Shown piece after piece: positions 1 to 6,289 of a stretch of 6,289 nucleotides of DNA (position 1 is the stretch's first letter; each line of letters begins with the position of its first letter). The stretch lies in assembly GCA_021647145.1 (NCBI GenBank), contig JAKIVF010000154.1:1-6289 (forward strand), in the 5' to 3' direction. A program made the translations under genes and the position numbers. Origin of the DNA: Methylococcaceae bacterium. GTDB lineage: Bacteria > Pseudomonadota > Gammaproteobacteria > Methylococcales > Methylomonadaceae. A model generated the notes under the pieces. That model worked only from the letters and a program-made list of their open reading frames with translations, was not told the origin of the DNA and ran no database searches.

Positions 1-140
1 TTATCGGGATAAAATTTTAGCTTCTCTCGCGTGCTATCGCACACGTCGAATCGGCAAATTTCCCTGTGGCCTACTGCGGACTAAAAATCATCACTCCGCT
101 ATCGCTCCGTTTCCATGATTTTCAGCGATGGAAATTTAAT
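1..140. repeat. GC-richer, inverted-repeat-rich non-coding patch; possible dispersed repeat, cut by window edge
   Basis: I see no supported gene here. The first 120 bases are about 47% G+C by hand count (56/120), while sampled lines of the adjacent waaC are 17-35%. The stretch holds several paired arms: TTATC/GATAA at 1-5 and 8-12; a hairpin at about 28-45 with one mismatch and loop TATC; outer arms AAATTTCC (56-63) and GGAAATTT (130-137) enclosing inner arms AAAATCAT (84-91) and ATGATTTT (115-122); and a competing hairpin TTTCCAT/ATGGAAA (110-116, 128-134). The octamer GCTATCGC occurs twice, at 33-40 and 98-105. There is no T-tract after a GC stem, so it is not a typical intrinsic terminator for waaC. 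The composition and nested arms suggest a repeat element or a remnant of one, but a single copy in one window cannot prove this. It could also be a structured 3' untranslated region. Confidence 0.35.
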
Positions 141-149
141 AAATTGTAC

Positions 150-1151
150 TTACTCATTCCTTAATAATAAATCTGCCAGTTCAACAACCTGATTTTCAGT
201 AATTTCTTGAATAGAAAAATCATTTTTATTTAATTTTGATGGGTTAACAATAGAAGAAGATTTTAAAACTTTATTGATAGTCGTTTGATAAACTCGGCTA
301 ACAGGTGTCGGGCCAAATAAAGTAATCGAGGGTTTATTTAATCCCCAAGCCATATGAGTTGGTCCTGTATCATTACCAATAACTAGGTCTGAATGAGCTA
401 AAACGGCTTTTAGATTGTTAAAATCTAATTTTGGCAATACTCTGACTTTTTCCGTCCTTTCAGCAATCCAATCTGCATCTTTTTTTTCTTGATCATTTCC
501 CCAAACAATTAAGCTTTGTGCATTTATTTTTTTTATTACCTTTAAATATTTTTCTTTTGGATAGTTACGACTTGGCCAAGTAGAACCAATCACAAAAATT
601 ATATTCGCTTTATCTCTAGAATAATAATTACCTAATGTGCTATCCCAATCTTTATAAAACAGGAAAGAGACTTTATCCAGAATTTGTTCTCTACTGATTT
701 CTAAATCTAAAGGCTGTGTAATAACAGTTACATTTCTATCAATTGTATTTTTATCATAAGGACATGATATTTTCTTTTCATAGAACAAAGCTGCCACCTT
801 TTCACGAGCAGAATGCTTATCAAAACCCACAGTTTTTGATGATATTACCCTTGCTAAGATAGATGATTTTAATAGCCCTTGAGCATCAATCACTAGATCA
901 TAATTATTTTTAGAAAGGCTTTTAATATGCCTAAGTTCTTTAAAAAAATTACTTTTATTTTTTTTTAGGGACTTTATATTGACCGTATAAATTTGGTTTA
1001 TATCAGGATTCTCATGTAAAACACCTGCAAATCTTTCTTCTACTATCCAGTCAATTACAATCTGAGGAAAAGCTTGTTTAATAAATTGTAATGCAACCAT
1101 TGCATGAACTATATCCCCTAAGGCAGAAAGTTTAACAATGCCGATTTTCAT
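150..1151 (-). CDS. waaC: Lipopolysaccharide heptosyltransferase I (WaaC/RfaC)
   Basis: Transfers the first L-glycero-D-manno-heptose from ADP-heptose to the inner Kdo of Kdo2-lipid A, on the cytoplasmic face of the inner membrane. The 333-residue protein has normal family length and the two-domain GT-B layout of glycosyltransferase family 9. Visible motifs are KLSALGDIVHAM (residues 7-18, with D13 at the position of the proposed catalytic base), VIDAQGLLKS (87-96), SAREKVAALFY (114-124), GSTWPSRNYP (189-198) and NDTGPTHMAWGLN (260-272, with D261 and H266 at the ADP-sugar site). The ATG start overlaps the waaF stop as ATGA, and I see no Shine-Dalgarno sequence, so translational coupling to waaF is likely. 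The stop is TAA. Base composition is clearly more AT-rich than in waaF or ilvE, with long A and T runs. Parts, including the NKNDFSIQEI tail (308-317), recall campylobacterial WaaC. WaaC rather than WaaF or WaaQ is chosen from the N-terminal and NDTGPTH motifs; the family call is secure. Confidence 0.93.
   Translation of the reverse strand: MKIGIVKLSALGDIVHAMVALQFIKQAFPQIVIDWIVEERFAGVLHENPDINQIYTVNIKSLKKNKSNFFKELRHIKSLSKNNYDLVIDAQGLLKSSILARVISSKTVGFDKHSAREKVAALFYEKKISCPYDKNTIDRNVTVITQPLDLEISREQILDKVSFLFYKDWDSTLGNYYSRDKANIIFVIGSTWPSRNYPKEKYLKVIKKINAQSLIVWGNDQEKKDADWIAERTEKVRVLPKLDFNNLKAVLAHSDLVIGNDTGPTHMAWGLNKPSITLFGPTPVSRVYQTTINKVLKSSSIVNPSKLNKNDFSIQEITENQVVELADLLLRNE
1148..1151 (-). other. 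ATGA stop/start overlap coupling waaF to waaC
   Basis: The waaF stop codon TGA (1150-1148) overlaps the waaC start ATG (1151-1149) by sharing ATGA. The preceding minus-strand bases are AT-rich and contain no GGAG-like sequence. This fits termination-reinitiation, in which ribosomes finishing waaF begin waaC, keeping the two sequential heptosyltransferases in balance. The overlap is read directly; coupling is inferred. Confidence 0.75.
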
Positions 1152-2176
1152 ATTGAATATGAATCAATTATAGCCAATATCTGTTGAGGGCGAATATCTG
1201 TCAAGCATTTGGTATGCTCTAAAGGACATTCCCTTTTAAAACAAGGGGAACAATCCAGATTCAGCTCTATTATTGTAGAGTTTCTATTTAAAGGTGGAGT
1301 AAAACTTGAGTCTGATGAACCATAAATAGCAATCAGTTTTTTATTAAGTGCTGCTGCTACATGCATTAAACCAGAGTCATTAGAAACGACAATATCAGCT
1401 AGCGACATTAAATCAATAGCTTCAGCCAATGATGTTTTTCCACTAAAATCCTCACATGTTTTAGCTGTGAGCAGGTTAATTTGTTCTGCAACTGACCGGT
1501 CTTTTTCTGAACCAAATATCCAAACAGACCATCCTTGTGCAACTTTTTGTCTTGCCACAGCAGCATAATGCTGAGCAGGCCACCGTTTTGCAGCGCCATA
1601 TTCAGCACCAGGGCATAATGCCAGCACCTTACCACTTGATAAATTTAATTGGAATTTCTCAGCAACCCCCTTTTGTTTATCTGAATTTATTTTTAATTTA
1701 GGAACAGAATAATCAGGAGGTTGTTTCGAATATACAGGCAAGCCTAAAGAAACAAACCGTTGCACCGTCATGGTTAAAATTTCTTTATCTAGTTTTCGAG
1801 TATCATTTAATAGCCCCCAGCGCATTTCTCCTAAATAACCTGTCCGTAAGGGAATATGTGCAAAAAAGGGAATAAGTGCTGACTTCCATGAGTTAGGCAA
1901 TACAATCACTTGGTCATAACGACATGAACGCAATTTTTTACCCAATACGAATCGTTCAGACAAACCAAACTGGCCATGTATCAGTGGCATAGAAAATGCA
2001 CTAGTTATTTGAGGCATTCTTTCTAGTAATGAAAATGACCACTTTGGAGCCAAAACATCAATTTGACAGTTAGCATCGCGGCTTTTAAGAGTTATGAATA
2101 AACTTTGTGCCATAACCATATCACCAACCCATGAAGGCCCAATGATTAATAATTTATTATACTTGTCTAAAGACAC
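1148..2176 (-). CDS. waaF: ADP-heptose--LPS heptosyltransferase II (WaaF/RfaF)
   Basis: Adds the second L-glycero-D-manno-heptose to heptose I of the lipopolysaccharide inner core, using ADP-heptose, at the cytoplasmic side of the inner membrane. The 342-residue protein is of normal length for this family 9, GT-B glycosyltransferase. Diagnostic motifs are GPSWVGDMVMAQSL (13-26), LPNSWKSAL (93-101), CPGAEYGAAKRWP (188-200), the nucleotide-sugar motif SNDSGLMHVAAAL (265-277), YGSSDSSFTPPL (285-296) and a cysteine cluster C309, C312, C317, C324 typical of WaaF C-termini. The start is GTG at 2176. It is the only standard start between the in-frame upstream TAA and the first conserved motif, and the conserved LLIIGPSW begins only nine residues in. 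No Shine-Dalgarno is visible in the 13-base gap after ilvE, so coupling to ilvE is plausible. Several lines are more GC-rich than in waaC. The stop overlaps waaC. Confidence 0.95.
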   Translation of the reverse strand: MSLDKYNKLLIIGPSWVGDMVMAQSLFITLKSRDANCQIDVLAPKWSFSLLERMPQITSAFSMPLIHGQFGLSERFVLGKKLRSCRYDQVIVLPNSWKSALIPFFAHIPLRTGYLGEMRWGLLNDTRKLDKEILTMTVQRFVSLGLPVYSKQPPDYSVPKLKINSDKQKGVAEKFQLNLSSGKVLALCPGAEYGAAKRWPAQHYAAVARQKVAQGWSVWIFGSEKDRSVAEQINLLTAKTCEDFSGKTSLAEAIDLMSLADIVVSNDSGLMHVAAALNKKLIAIYGSSDSSFTPPLNRNSTIIELNLDCSPCFKRECPLEHTKCLTDIRPQQILAIIDSYSI

Positions 2177-2189
2177 TTTAAAAAAATAT

Positions 2190-3116
2190 TTAAGAAACGT
2201 AACTTAACCACTCTTGATGATCATCCCTTCGCCCATGAACATAATCGAAATAAAGAGCTTGTAATTTTTCTGTAATAGATCCTCGTGCTCCGTCTCCAAT
2301 AACTCGTCCATCATATTCTCTAATTGGCGTCACTTCTGCAGCTGAACCCGTAAAAAATGCTTCATCAGCAACATAGACTTCATCACGTGAAATACGTTTT
2401 TCAATTACTTCAATCCCTTGCTCACGAGCAATGGTAATAAGAGTATCTCGAGTAATTCCCTCAAGTGCAGATGTAGTTTCTGGTGTGAACAACTGTTCAT
2501 TTCTTACTATAAATAAGTTCTCACCGCTTCCTTCGGCAACAAATCCTTCATGATCAAGTAACAAGGCCTCATCATAACCAGTCGATAATGCTTCCTGTAA
2601 GGCTAAAATTGAGTTTATGTAATTTCCATTAGCTTTAGCTTTACACATTGTGCTATTGACATGGTTCCGAGTATATGAGGATGTTCTTATTCTAATTCCT
2701 TTTTCCATACTTTCAGCCCCTAAATAAGCACCCCATTCCCACCCAGCAATCATGACATGAACTTTCAAATTATCAGCACGTAATCCCATTCCTTCTGAAC
2801 CGTAAAAACACATGCTACGAATATACCCACTATCCAGATTATTTTTTGCAATTGCTTTACGATGAGCTTTATTAATCTCATCTTTACTAAAAGGGATTGT
2901 CATATTTAAAATATGAGCAGAACGAAAGAGCCTATCCGTATGTTCATGTAATTTGAATATCGCCGTTCCTTGTTCCGCATGGTAAGCACGTAAACCTTCA
3001 AAAACTCCAGCACCATAATGTAAAGTATGAGTTAACACGTGAACCTTTGCCTCTCGCCACTCAACCCACTCCCCATCCATCCAAATTACTCCATCTCTAT
3101 CATCCATTGTTATCAT
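2190..3116 (-). CDS. ilvE: Branched-chain amino acid aminotransferase (IlvE)
   Basis: Cytoplasmic pyridoxal-phosphate enzyme (EC 2.6.1.42) that catalyses the last step of valine, leucine and isoleucine synthesis and the reverse deamination, with 2-oxoglutarate/glutamate as partner. The 308 residues match the usual length of fold-type IV aminotransferases. Visible features are HTLHYGAGVFEGLRAY (30-45), YIRSMCFYGSEGMG (98-111), TMCKAKANGNYINS (156-169) with the catalytic lysine K161 by alignment to E. coli IlvE, AEGSGENLF (194-202) with E195 at the PLP ring-nitrogen position, ALEGITRD (217-224) and FFTGSAAEVTPI (254-265). All key residues are present. The ATG at 3116 is preceded by AGG ten bases away. 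A second in-frame ATG at 3107 (giving MDDRDG) is possible and would shorten the protein by three residues. It lies 71 bases after glnE, and its TAA is 13 bases before waaF. Branched-chain rather than D-amino-acid transaminase is supported by length, motifs and neighbours. Confidence 0.95.
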   Translation of the reverse strand: MITMDDRDGVIWMDGEWVEWREAKVHVLTHTLHYGAGVFEGLRAYHAEQGTAIFKLHEHTDRLFRSAHILNMTIPFSKDEINKAHRKAIAKNNLDSGYIRSMCFYGSEGMGLRADNLKVHVMIAGWEWGAYLGAESMEKGIRIRTSSYTRNHVNSTMCKAKANGNYINSILALQEALSTGYDEALLLDHEGFVAEGSGENLFIVRNEQLFTPETTSALEGITRDTLITIAREQGIEVIEKRISRDEVYVADEAFFTGSAAEVTPIREYDGRVIGDGARGSITEKLQALYFDYVHGRRDDHQEWLSYVS

Positions 3117-3126
3117 ATTATTGTTG

Positions 3127-3133
3127 CCTACTT
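3127..3133 (-). promoter_or_regulatory. Weak ribosome binding site of ilvE
   Basis: On the minus strand AAGTAGG ends ten bases before the ATG at 3116 and 19 bases before the alternative ATG at 3107. The spacing modestly favours 3116. It is the only recognisable Shine-Dalgarno-like match before any of the four coding regions. Confidence 0.35.
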
Positions 3134-3187
3134 AATTTAATTCGTTTATTGATCTTAAGAATTCATTAAACCACGCTTACGACAAAG

Positions 3188-6058
3188 CTAATCCATAAAA
3201 TCATGCCATAACTGCTCAACTTGGGACCTTATTTCTACAAATTGTTCACTTGTTGCTTCTGCTGGTTTTCCTTGTAAAACTTGTCTATGTCCATAATCTC
3301 GATATTGACAAAATGCATTTTGAAGTAATGCTGCATTGTCTTTCGATATAAAACCATGATCAACTAATCCATCTAATAATCTTATAGTATCAGTATAAAT
3401 TGCAAGTCCGCCATTTTTTGAGGAATTTGCCAAGATGCCAAATTGTACTATAAACTCAATATCTGCAATACCACCTTTACTGTGTTTTAAGTTAAAAACT
3501 GTTGTGTCTTTAGGTACTAAGTTTTCTCGCATTTTTTCGCGCATTTCTCTGACTTCTTTTTTTAAATTATCTGGCTGTCTGGGTAAGGCAAGAACTCTCT
3601 GTCGTATTTGCTTAAATTTATGCTTAAATTTAGGGTCTCCTGCAACAAATCTCCCTCTAACTAAAGCTTGATGCTCCCATGTCCAAGCTTCGTTTTTTAA
3701 ATATTCTTCATATTTATTAATATGAGTGACTAATAAACCAGAATCACCACTAGGTCTTAATCGTAAATCGACCTCGTATAACCTACCTGACAACATCTTT
3801 GTGTCTAAAACATGTCTAATTTTTTGTGCCAATCGTATATAAAATTGTGTACAACTCAAAGGTTTTTTACCATCTGACATTGCATAAACTTCTTCACTAT
3901 CATATAAAAAGATCAAATCTAAATCGGAACCATAACCTAACTCTAATCCACCAAGTTTACCCAGCCCTACTATTGCAAACCCTTTATCAGCATCCTTTAC
4001 ATTAGGTGGGTATCCATGTTTATCTGTTAGTATTTTCCAGACTCGGTCTACTACCTGCTCAAGAATTGCTTCAGCTATATAAGATAAATAGTCACTAACC
4101 ACTGTTAATGGAATCACACCACTTATATCCGCTGCTGCAACCCTCAATACACTTAGGTGTTTAAATTGTCTAAGTTGAATCATAAGCTGTTCTACATCAA
4201 GCTTATCAACTTTTTTTAATTCATAATCTAATTTTTCTATTAACTCTTGTTTCTTTAAAGGTTCATACAAAGAACGAGAATCAAGCAACTCGTCAAATAA
4301 AACTGGATAAAGAGCTAAATATTCACAAATCCAAGGACTAGCAGATGCAAGGTTAATCAGCTGGTTAAGTGCTTTAAGGTTTTCTGCTAATAATGATAAA
4401 TATACATTCCTTCCAACTACAGCTTCAAAAAGAACCAGAATACGTCTTAAGGTTTCATCCTGATCCTCAACTTGTTGAACTGCTTCAATTACAATAGGAA
4501 CTAAGCGATCTAACACAGCAGCACCTTTTGCAGACATTCTTATTACAGCAGGAGATTTTTTAAAATTTTGAATAAAAGACAAAGTATTTACACAGCTATC
4601 AAACCCATAATCTTTTAAGTATTCCAATAAAAGTTCTTTATCATCATGACTCATCCATATTAAATATGATTTTTTCAAACTTTGTTTTTCTTCAGAAACA
4701 GAAAAGACTGTATCAAAAATAACATGAACATCTTTTCTTATTTTATCCAGAGCTTGTTTAAATGATAGCCAGTCAGAATAGTTCATTGAATGGGCTAAAA
4801 TAGCCTTTACTTCATTATCAATCGGTAAATCATGGGCTTGTTTATCCTGATATTGTTGGATATGGTTTTCTACCTTTCGTAAAAACTTATAGGCAAAGCT
4901 TAAAATTTTGACATCACTTTTTACCATCAATCCTAAATTTTCCAGTGTCACTAATATTTTTAAAATTTCTCTTTGTTGTAATTCGACCTCATGCCCACCA
5001 CGTATTAATTGAAAAGCCTGGCCAATAAATTCAATTTCCCTGATTCCACCAGGACCCAACTTAACGTTTTCCATGCACTCTTTTCTTTTTAGTTCTTGTG
5101 TAATCTGGTATTTTAATGATCTAAGTTCTTCAAAAGCACCATAATCTAAATAACGCCGATAAACAAATGGCTTTATCATGGTAGTCAGTTTTTTTCCACT
5201 ATTAAAGTCACCGGCTACTTGTCTTGCCTTTATCATTGCATAACGTTCCCATTCCCTAGCTTGAGTCATATAATAATTTTCTAATCCATCAAACGTCATG
5301 ATAATTGGCCCACTTTCTCCAAATGGACGCAAACGAACATCTGTTCTAAAAACAAAACCATCATTAGTCACTTCATCTAACACTTTAATTAAAGAGCGAC
5401 AAATCCTGGAAAAAAATTCACCATAAGTAGTTTGTTTTCGGTCATTTAAAACACCGTCTTCTGCATAAGCAAAAATCAAATCAATATCAGAAGAATAATT
5501 GAGCTCCCAAGCACCCAGTTTACCCATCCCTAAAACTACTATATTCATAGGTGTTCCATCTTTTAAACAAGGTTCTCCTTTACGAATACAAGCTTGTTGA
5601 AATAGAAAGTCCAGAGCAATTTGAATACATGATTCTGCAAGAGCGGTAAGATCACATAATGTTTCATTTAATTCATCCCACCCAGCAAGGTCTCTCCAGG
5701 CAATACGAATCATTTCTCTATTTCTGAATTGCCTCAACTGTGTCATTAATACTGCTTCAGTATCAATTGAATTTAGATGTATAGCTTTATGAAAAGAGTT
5801 TCTACATTGACTAGAAAACAAATCATTCGTTTGTATCAAATCGACTAAAACTTGTGGATTGCGTAAGCATTGATCTCTAACAAATTGGCTACAATAAAAT
5901 ATATGCGCTATGGTTTTTCTAATTTTTTCCGTGTTGAGACTATCGCGCTGTTCCTGGCTGATATTTTCATCAAATTGAACTAGAAAATCAATTATGCTTT
6001 GTTGTGCTGTTTCAGGAAGCAACCCTATTTCTTTTTTTAGAATAGAATTTAGCATCAT
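3188..6058 (-). CDS. glnE: Bifunctional glutamine synthetase adenylyltransferase / adenylyl-removing enzyme (GlnE)
   Basis: Controls glutamine synthetase: the C-terminal half transfers AMP from ATP to the enzyme's tyrosine (inactivation), and the N-terminal half removes it by phosphorolysis (reactivation), with PII proteins and glutamine as signals. At 956 residues it is close to E. coli GlnE (946). Both nucleotidyltransferase domains look intact. The adenylyl-removing site has GMGKLG (177-182), D191 and D193 in SSDIDL, and D240 before VRLRPFG. The adenylylating site has GLGKLGG (698-704), D712 and D714 in GSDLDL, and D764 before LRLRPSG. Each is followed by a GlnD-type helical segment starting GPGGIREIEF (335-344) or KGGIADIEF (861-869). 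Two ATGs sit in tandem (6058 and 6055), and I see no clear Shine-Dalgarno for either, so the exact start is uncertain by one codon. It is the first gene after the rRNA terminator and probably heads the glnE-ilvE-waaF-waaC unit. The stop is TAG. No frameshift or missing metal ligand was seen. Confidence 0.97.
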   Translation of the reverse strand: MMLNSILKKEIGLLPETAQQSIIDFLVQFDENISQEQRDSLNTEKIRKTIAHIFYCSQFVRDQCLRNPQVLVDLIQTNDLFSSQCRNSFHKAIHLNSIDTEAVLMTQLRQFRNREMIRIAWRDLAGWDELNETLCDLTALAESCIQIALDFLFQQACIRKGEPCLKDGTPMNIVVLGMGKLGAWELNYSSDIDLIFAYAEDGVLNDRKQTTYGEFFSRICRSLIKVLDEVTNDGFVFRTDVRLRPFGESGPIIMTFDGLENYYMTQAREWERYAMIKARQVAGDFNSGKKLTTMIKPFVYRRYLDYGAFEELRSLKYQITQELKRKECMENVKLGPGGIREIEFIGQAFQLIRGGHEVELQQREILKILVTLENLGLMVKSDVKILSFAYKFLRKVENHIQQYQDKQAHDLPIDNEVKAILAHSMNYSDWLSFKQALDKIRKDVHVIFDTVFSVSEEKQSLKKSYLIWMSHDDKELLLEYLKDYGFDSCVNTLSFIQNFKKSPAVIRMSAKGAAVLDRLVPIVIEAVQQVEDQDETLRRILVLFEAVVGRNVYLSLLAENLKALNQLINLASASPWICEYLALYPVLFDELLDSRSLYEPLKKQELIEKLDYELKKVDKLDVEQLMIQLRQFKHLSVLRVAAADISGVIPLTVVSDYLSYIAEAILEQVVDRVWKILTDKHGYPPNVKDADKGFAIVGLGKLGGLELGYGSDLDLIFLYDSEEVYAMSDGKKPLSCTQFYIRLAQKIRHVLDTKMLSGRLYEVDLRLRPSGDSGLLVTHINKYEEYLKNEAWTWEHQALVRGRFVAGDPKFKHKFKQIRQRVLALPRQPDNLKKEVREMREKMRENLVPKDTTVFNLKHSKGGIADIEFIVQFGILANSSKNGGLAIYTDTIRLLDGLVDHGFISKDNAALLQNAFCQYRDYGHRQVLQGKPAEATSEQFVEIRSQVEQLWHDFMD

Positions 6059-6069
6059 ATTTTTTTACT

Positions 6070-6094
6070 TTATATAAATAGAATATTTATATAA
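6070..6094 (-). repeat. Perfect 11-bp all-A/T inverted repeat in the glnE leader
   Basis: Arms TTATATAAATA (6070-6080) and TATTTATATAA (6084-6094) are exact reverse complements around a 3-base loop. The repeat touches the predicted -10 box and would cover the expected transcription start, about 12-36 bases before the glnE start codon. It could be an operator for a dimeric regulator, an easily melted start region or a weak 5' hairpin. Symmetry in A/T-only DNA also arises by chance, so function is unproven. Confidence 0.5.
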
Positions 6095-6123
6095 TCATAC
6101 CTAAAACTAATACTAAAAGTTAA
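6094..6123 (-). promoter_or_regulatory. Candidate sigma-70 promoter for glnE
   Basis: On the minus strand a -35 like TTAACT (6123-6118, 4/6 match to TTGACA) is separated by 18 bases from a -10 TATGAT (6099-6094, 5/6 match to TATAAT). Transcription would begin near 6087, giving a leader of about 30 bases before the glnE ATG. The position just after the rRNA terminator is where an independent promoter is needed. The spacer contains an imperfect direct repeat, TTTTAGTAT and TTTTAGGTAT. The whole region is AT-rich, so chance matches are likely. Confidence 0.4.
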
Positions 6124-6163
6124 AAAAAGGACCTAGTATCACCAATTTTCATTTCCATTGAGC

Positions 6164-6196
6164 AAAAAAAAACCCAAAGTCTTTGACTTTGGGTTT
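6164..6196 (-). terminator. Intrinsic terminator of the rRNA operon
   Basis: A perfect 12-bp stem (6170-6181 with 6185-6196) with a 3-base loop is followed on the minus strand by six further Ts (6169-6164), giving nine consecutive Ts with the end of the stem. It starts 11 bases after the 3' end of the 5S gene. The T-run lies only on the glnE side, so it stops minus-strand transcription coming from the rRNA genes and separates them from glnE. Confidence 0.92.
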
Positions 6197-6207
6197 CTTA
6201 AATAAAA

Positions 6208-6289
6208 GCTTGGCAATTCCCTACTTTCACATGGCAACCTGCCACACTATCATCGGCGCTAAGCGGTTTCACTGCCGAGTTCGGGATGG
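6208..6289 (-). rRNA. rrf: 5S ribosomal RNA, 3' portion (5' end beyond the window)
   Basis: 5S rRNA is part of the large ribosomal subunit. About 82 of an expected 115-120 bases are present. The 5' part lies past the right edge. On the minus strand the conserved segments are CCATCCCGAACTCGG with AGTGAAAC, then CGCCGATGATAGTGTGG, GTGAAAGTAGG, and the 3' strand AATTGCCAAGC that would pair with the missing 5' end. These match gammaproteobacterial 5S. The gene is the last of an rRNA operon read toward glnE; 23S is expected further right. The 3' end is set by similarity and may be off by a base or two. Confidence 0.95.

Noticed and set aside
1..80. Stopless minus-strand stretch running to the left edge
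   Set aside because: About 26 codons with no good start codon, no ribosome binding site and a stop immediately upstream; too short to call a gene or pseudogene.
1408..1635. 75-codon open frame on the minus strand inside waaF
   Set aside because: It lies wholly within waaF in another frame, and its translation shows no recognisable motif, while the waaF frame has all family motifs.
3117..3187. Possible terminator or separate promoter between glnE and ilvE
   Set aside because: The only stem (GCTT/AAGC) is four base pairs with no T-run, and no -35/-10 pair with proper spacing was convincing; read as an ordinary operon gap.
3435..3671. 78-codon open frame on the plus strand opposite glnE
   Set aside because: It is antisense to the conserved C-terminal part of GlnE and has no recognisable product; an overlap shadow.
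6164..6196. Bidirectional use of the terminator hairpin
   Set aside because: On the plus strand the stem is followed by CTTAAATAAAAG rather than a T-tract, so only minus-strand termination is supported.
1..6289. CRISPR array, transposase, toxin-antitoxin or phage genes
   Set aside because: No regularly spaced repeats and no such coding motifs on either strand; all substantial frames are explained by four housekeeping genes.

Overview
The window is an ordinary, well-organised bacterial chromosomal segment. All four protein genes and the one RNA gene lie on the minus strand, so transcription runs from high to low coordinates. From the right edge they are: the 3' part of a 5S rRNA gene with a strong intrinsic terminator (the end of a ribosomal RNA operon); a short AT-rich promoter region; glnE (adenylyltransferase/adenylyl-removing enzyme for glutamine synthetase); ilvE (branched-chain aminotransferase); waaF (heptosyltransferase II); and waaC (heptosyltransferase I). 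The last roughly 140 bases hold no supported gene. They form a distinctly GC-richer, inverted-repeat-rich patch that may be a dispersed repeat.

The order glnE-ilvE-waaF-waaC is the same as in Pseudomonas and some other gammaproteobacteria. With the protein motifs and the 5S sequence, this points to a gammaproteobacterium of low GC content, roughly the mid-30s percent by eye. A more precise placement, such as an AT-rich methylotroph or symbiont lineage, would be a guess. The two heptosyltransferases mean a Gram-negative cell with a heptose-containing lipopolysaccharide inner core.

The genes look like one transcription unit. A plausible sigma-70 promoter lies just upstream of glnE, right after the rRNA terminator. 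The gaps are 71 bases (glnE-ilvE) and 13 bases (ilvE-waaF), and waaF and waaC overlap by four bases (ATGA). Functionally, GlnE and IlvE belong to nitrogen and amino-acid metabolism. WaaC and then WaaF add the first and second L-glycero-D-manno-heptose to Kdo2-lipid A.

I found no previously undescribed system. The points most worth a second look are the composition break and nested inverted repeats at positions 1-140; the unusually AT-rich waaC, whose sequence resembles campylobacterial WaaC; and the perfect 11-bp all-A/T inverted repeat over the expected glnE transcription start.
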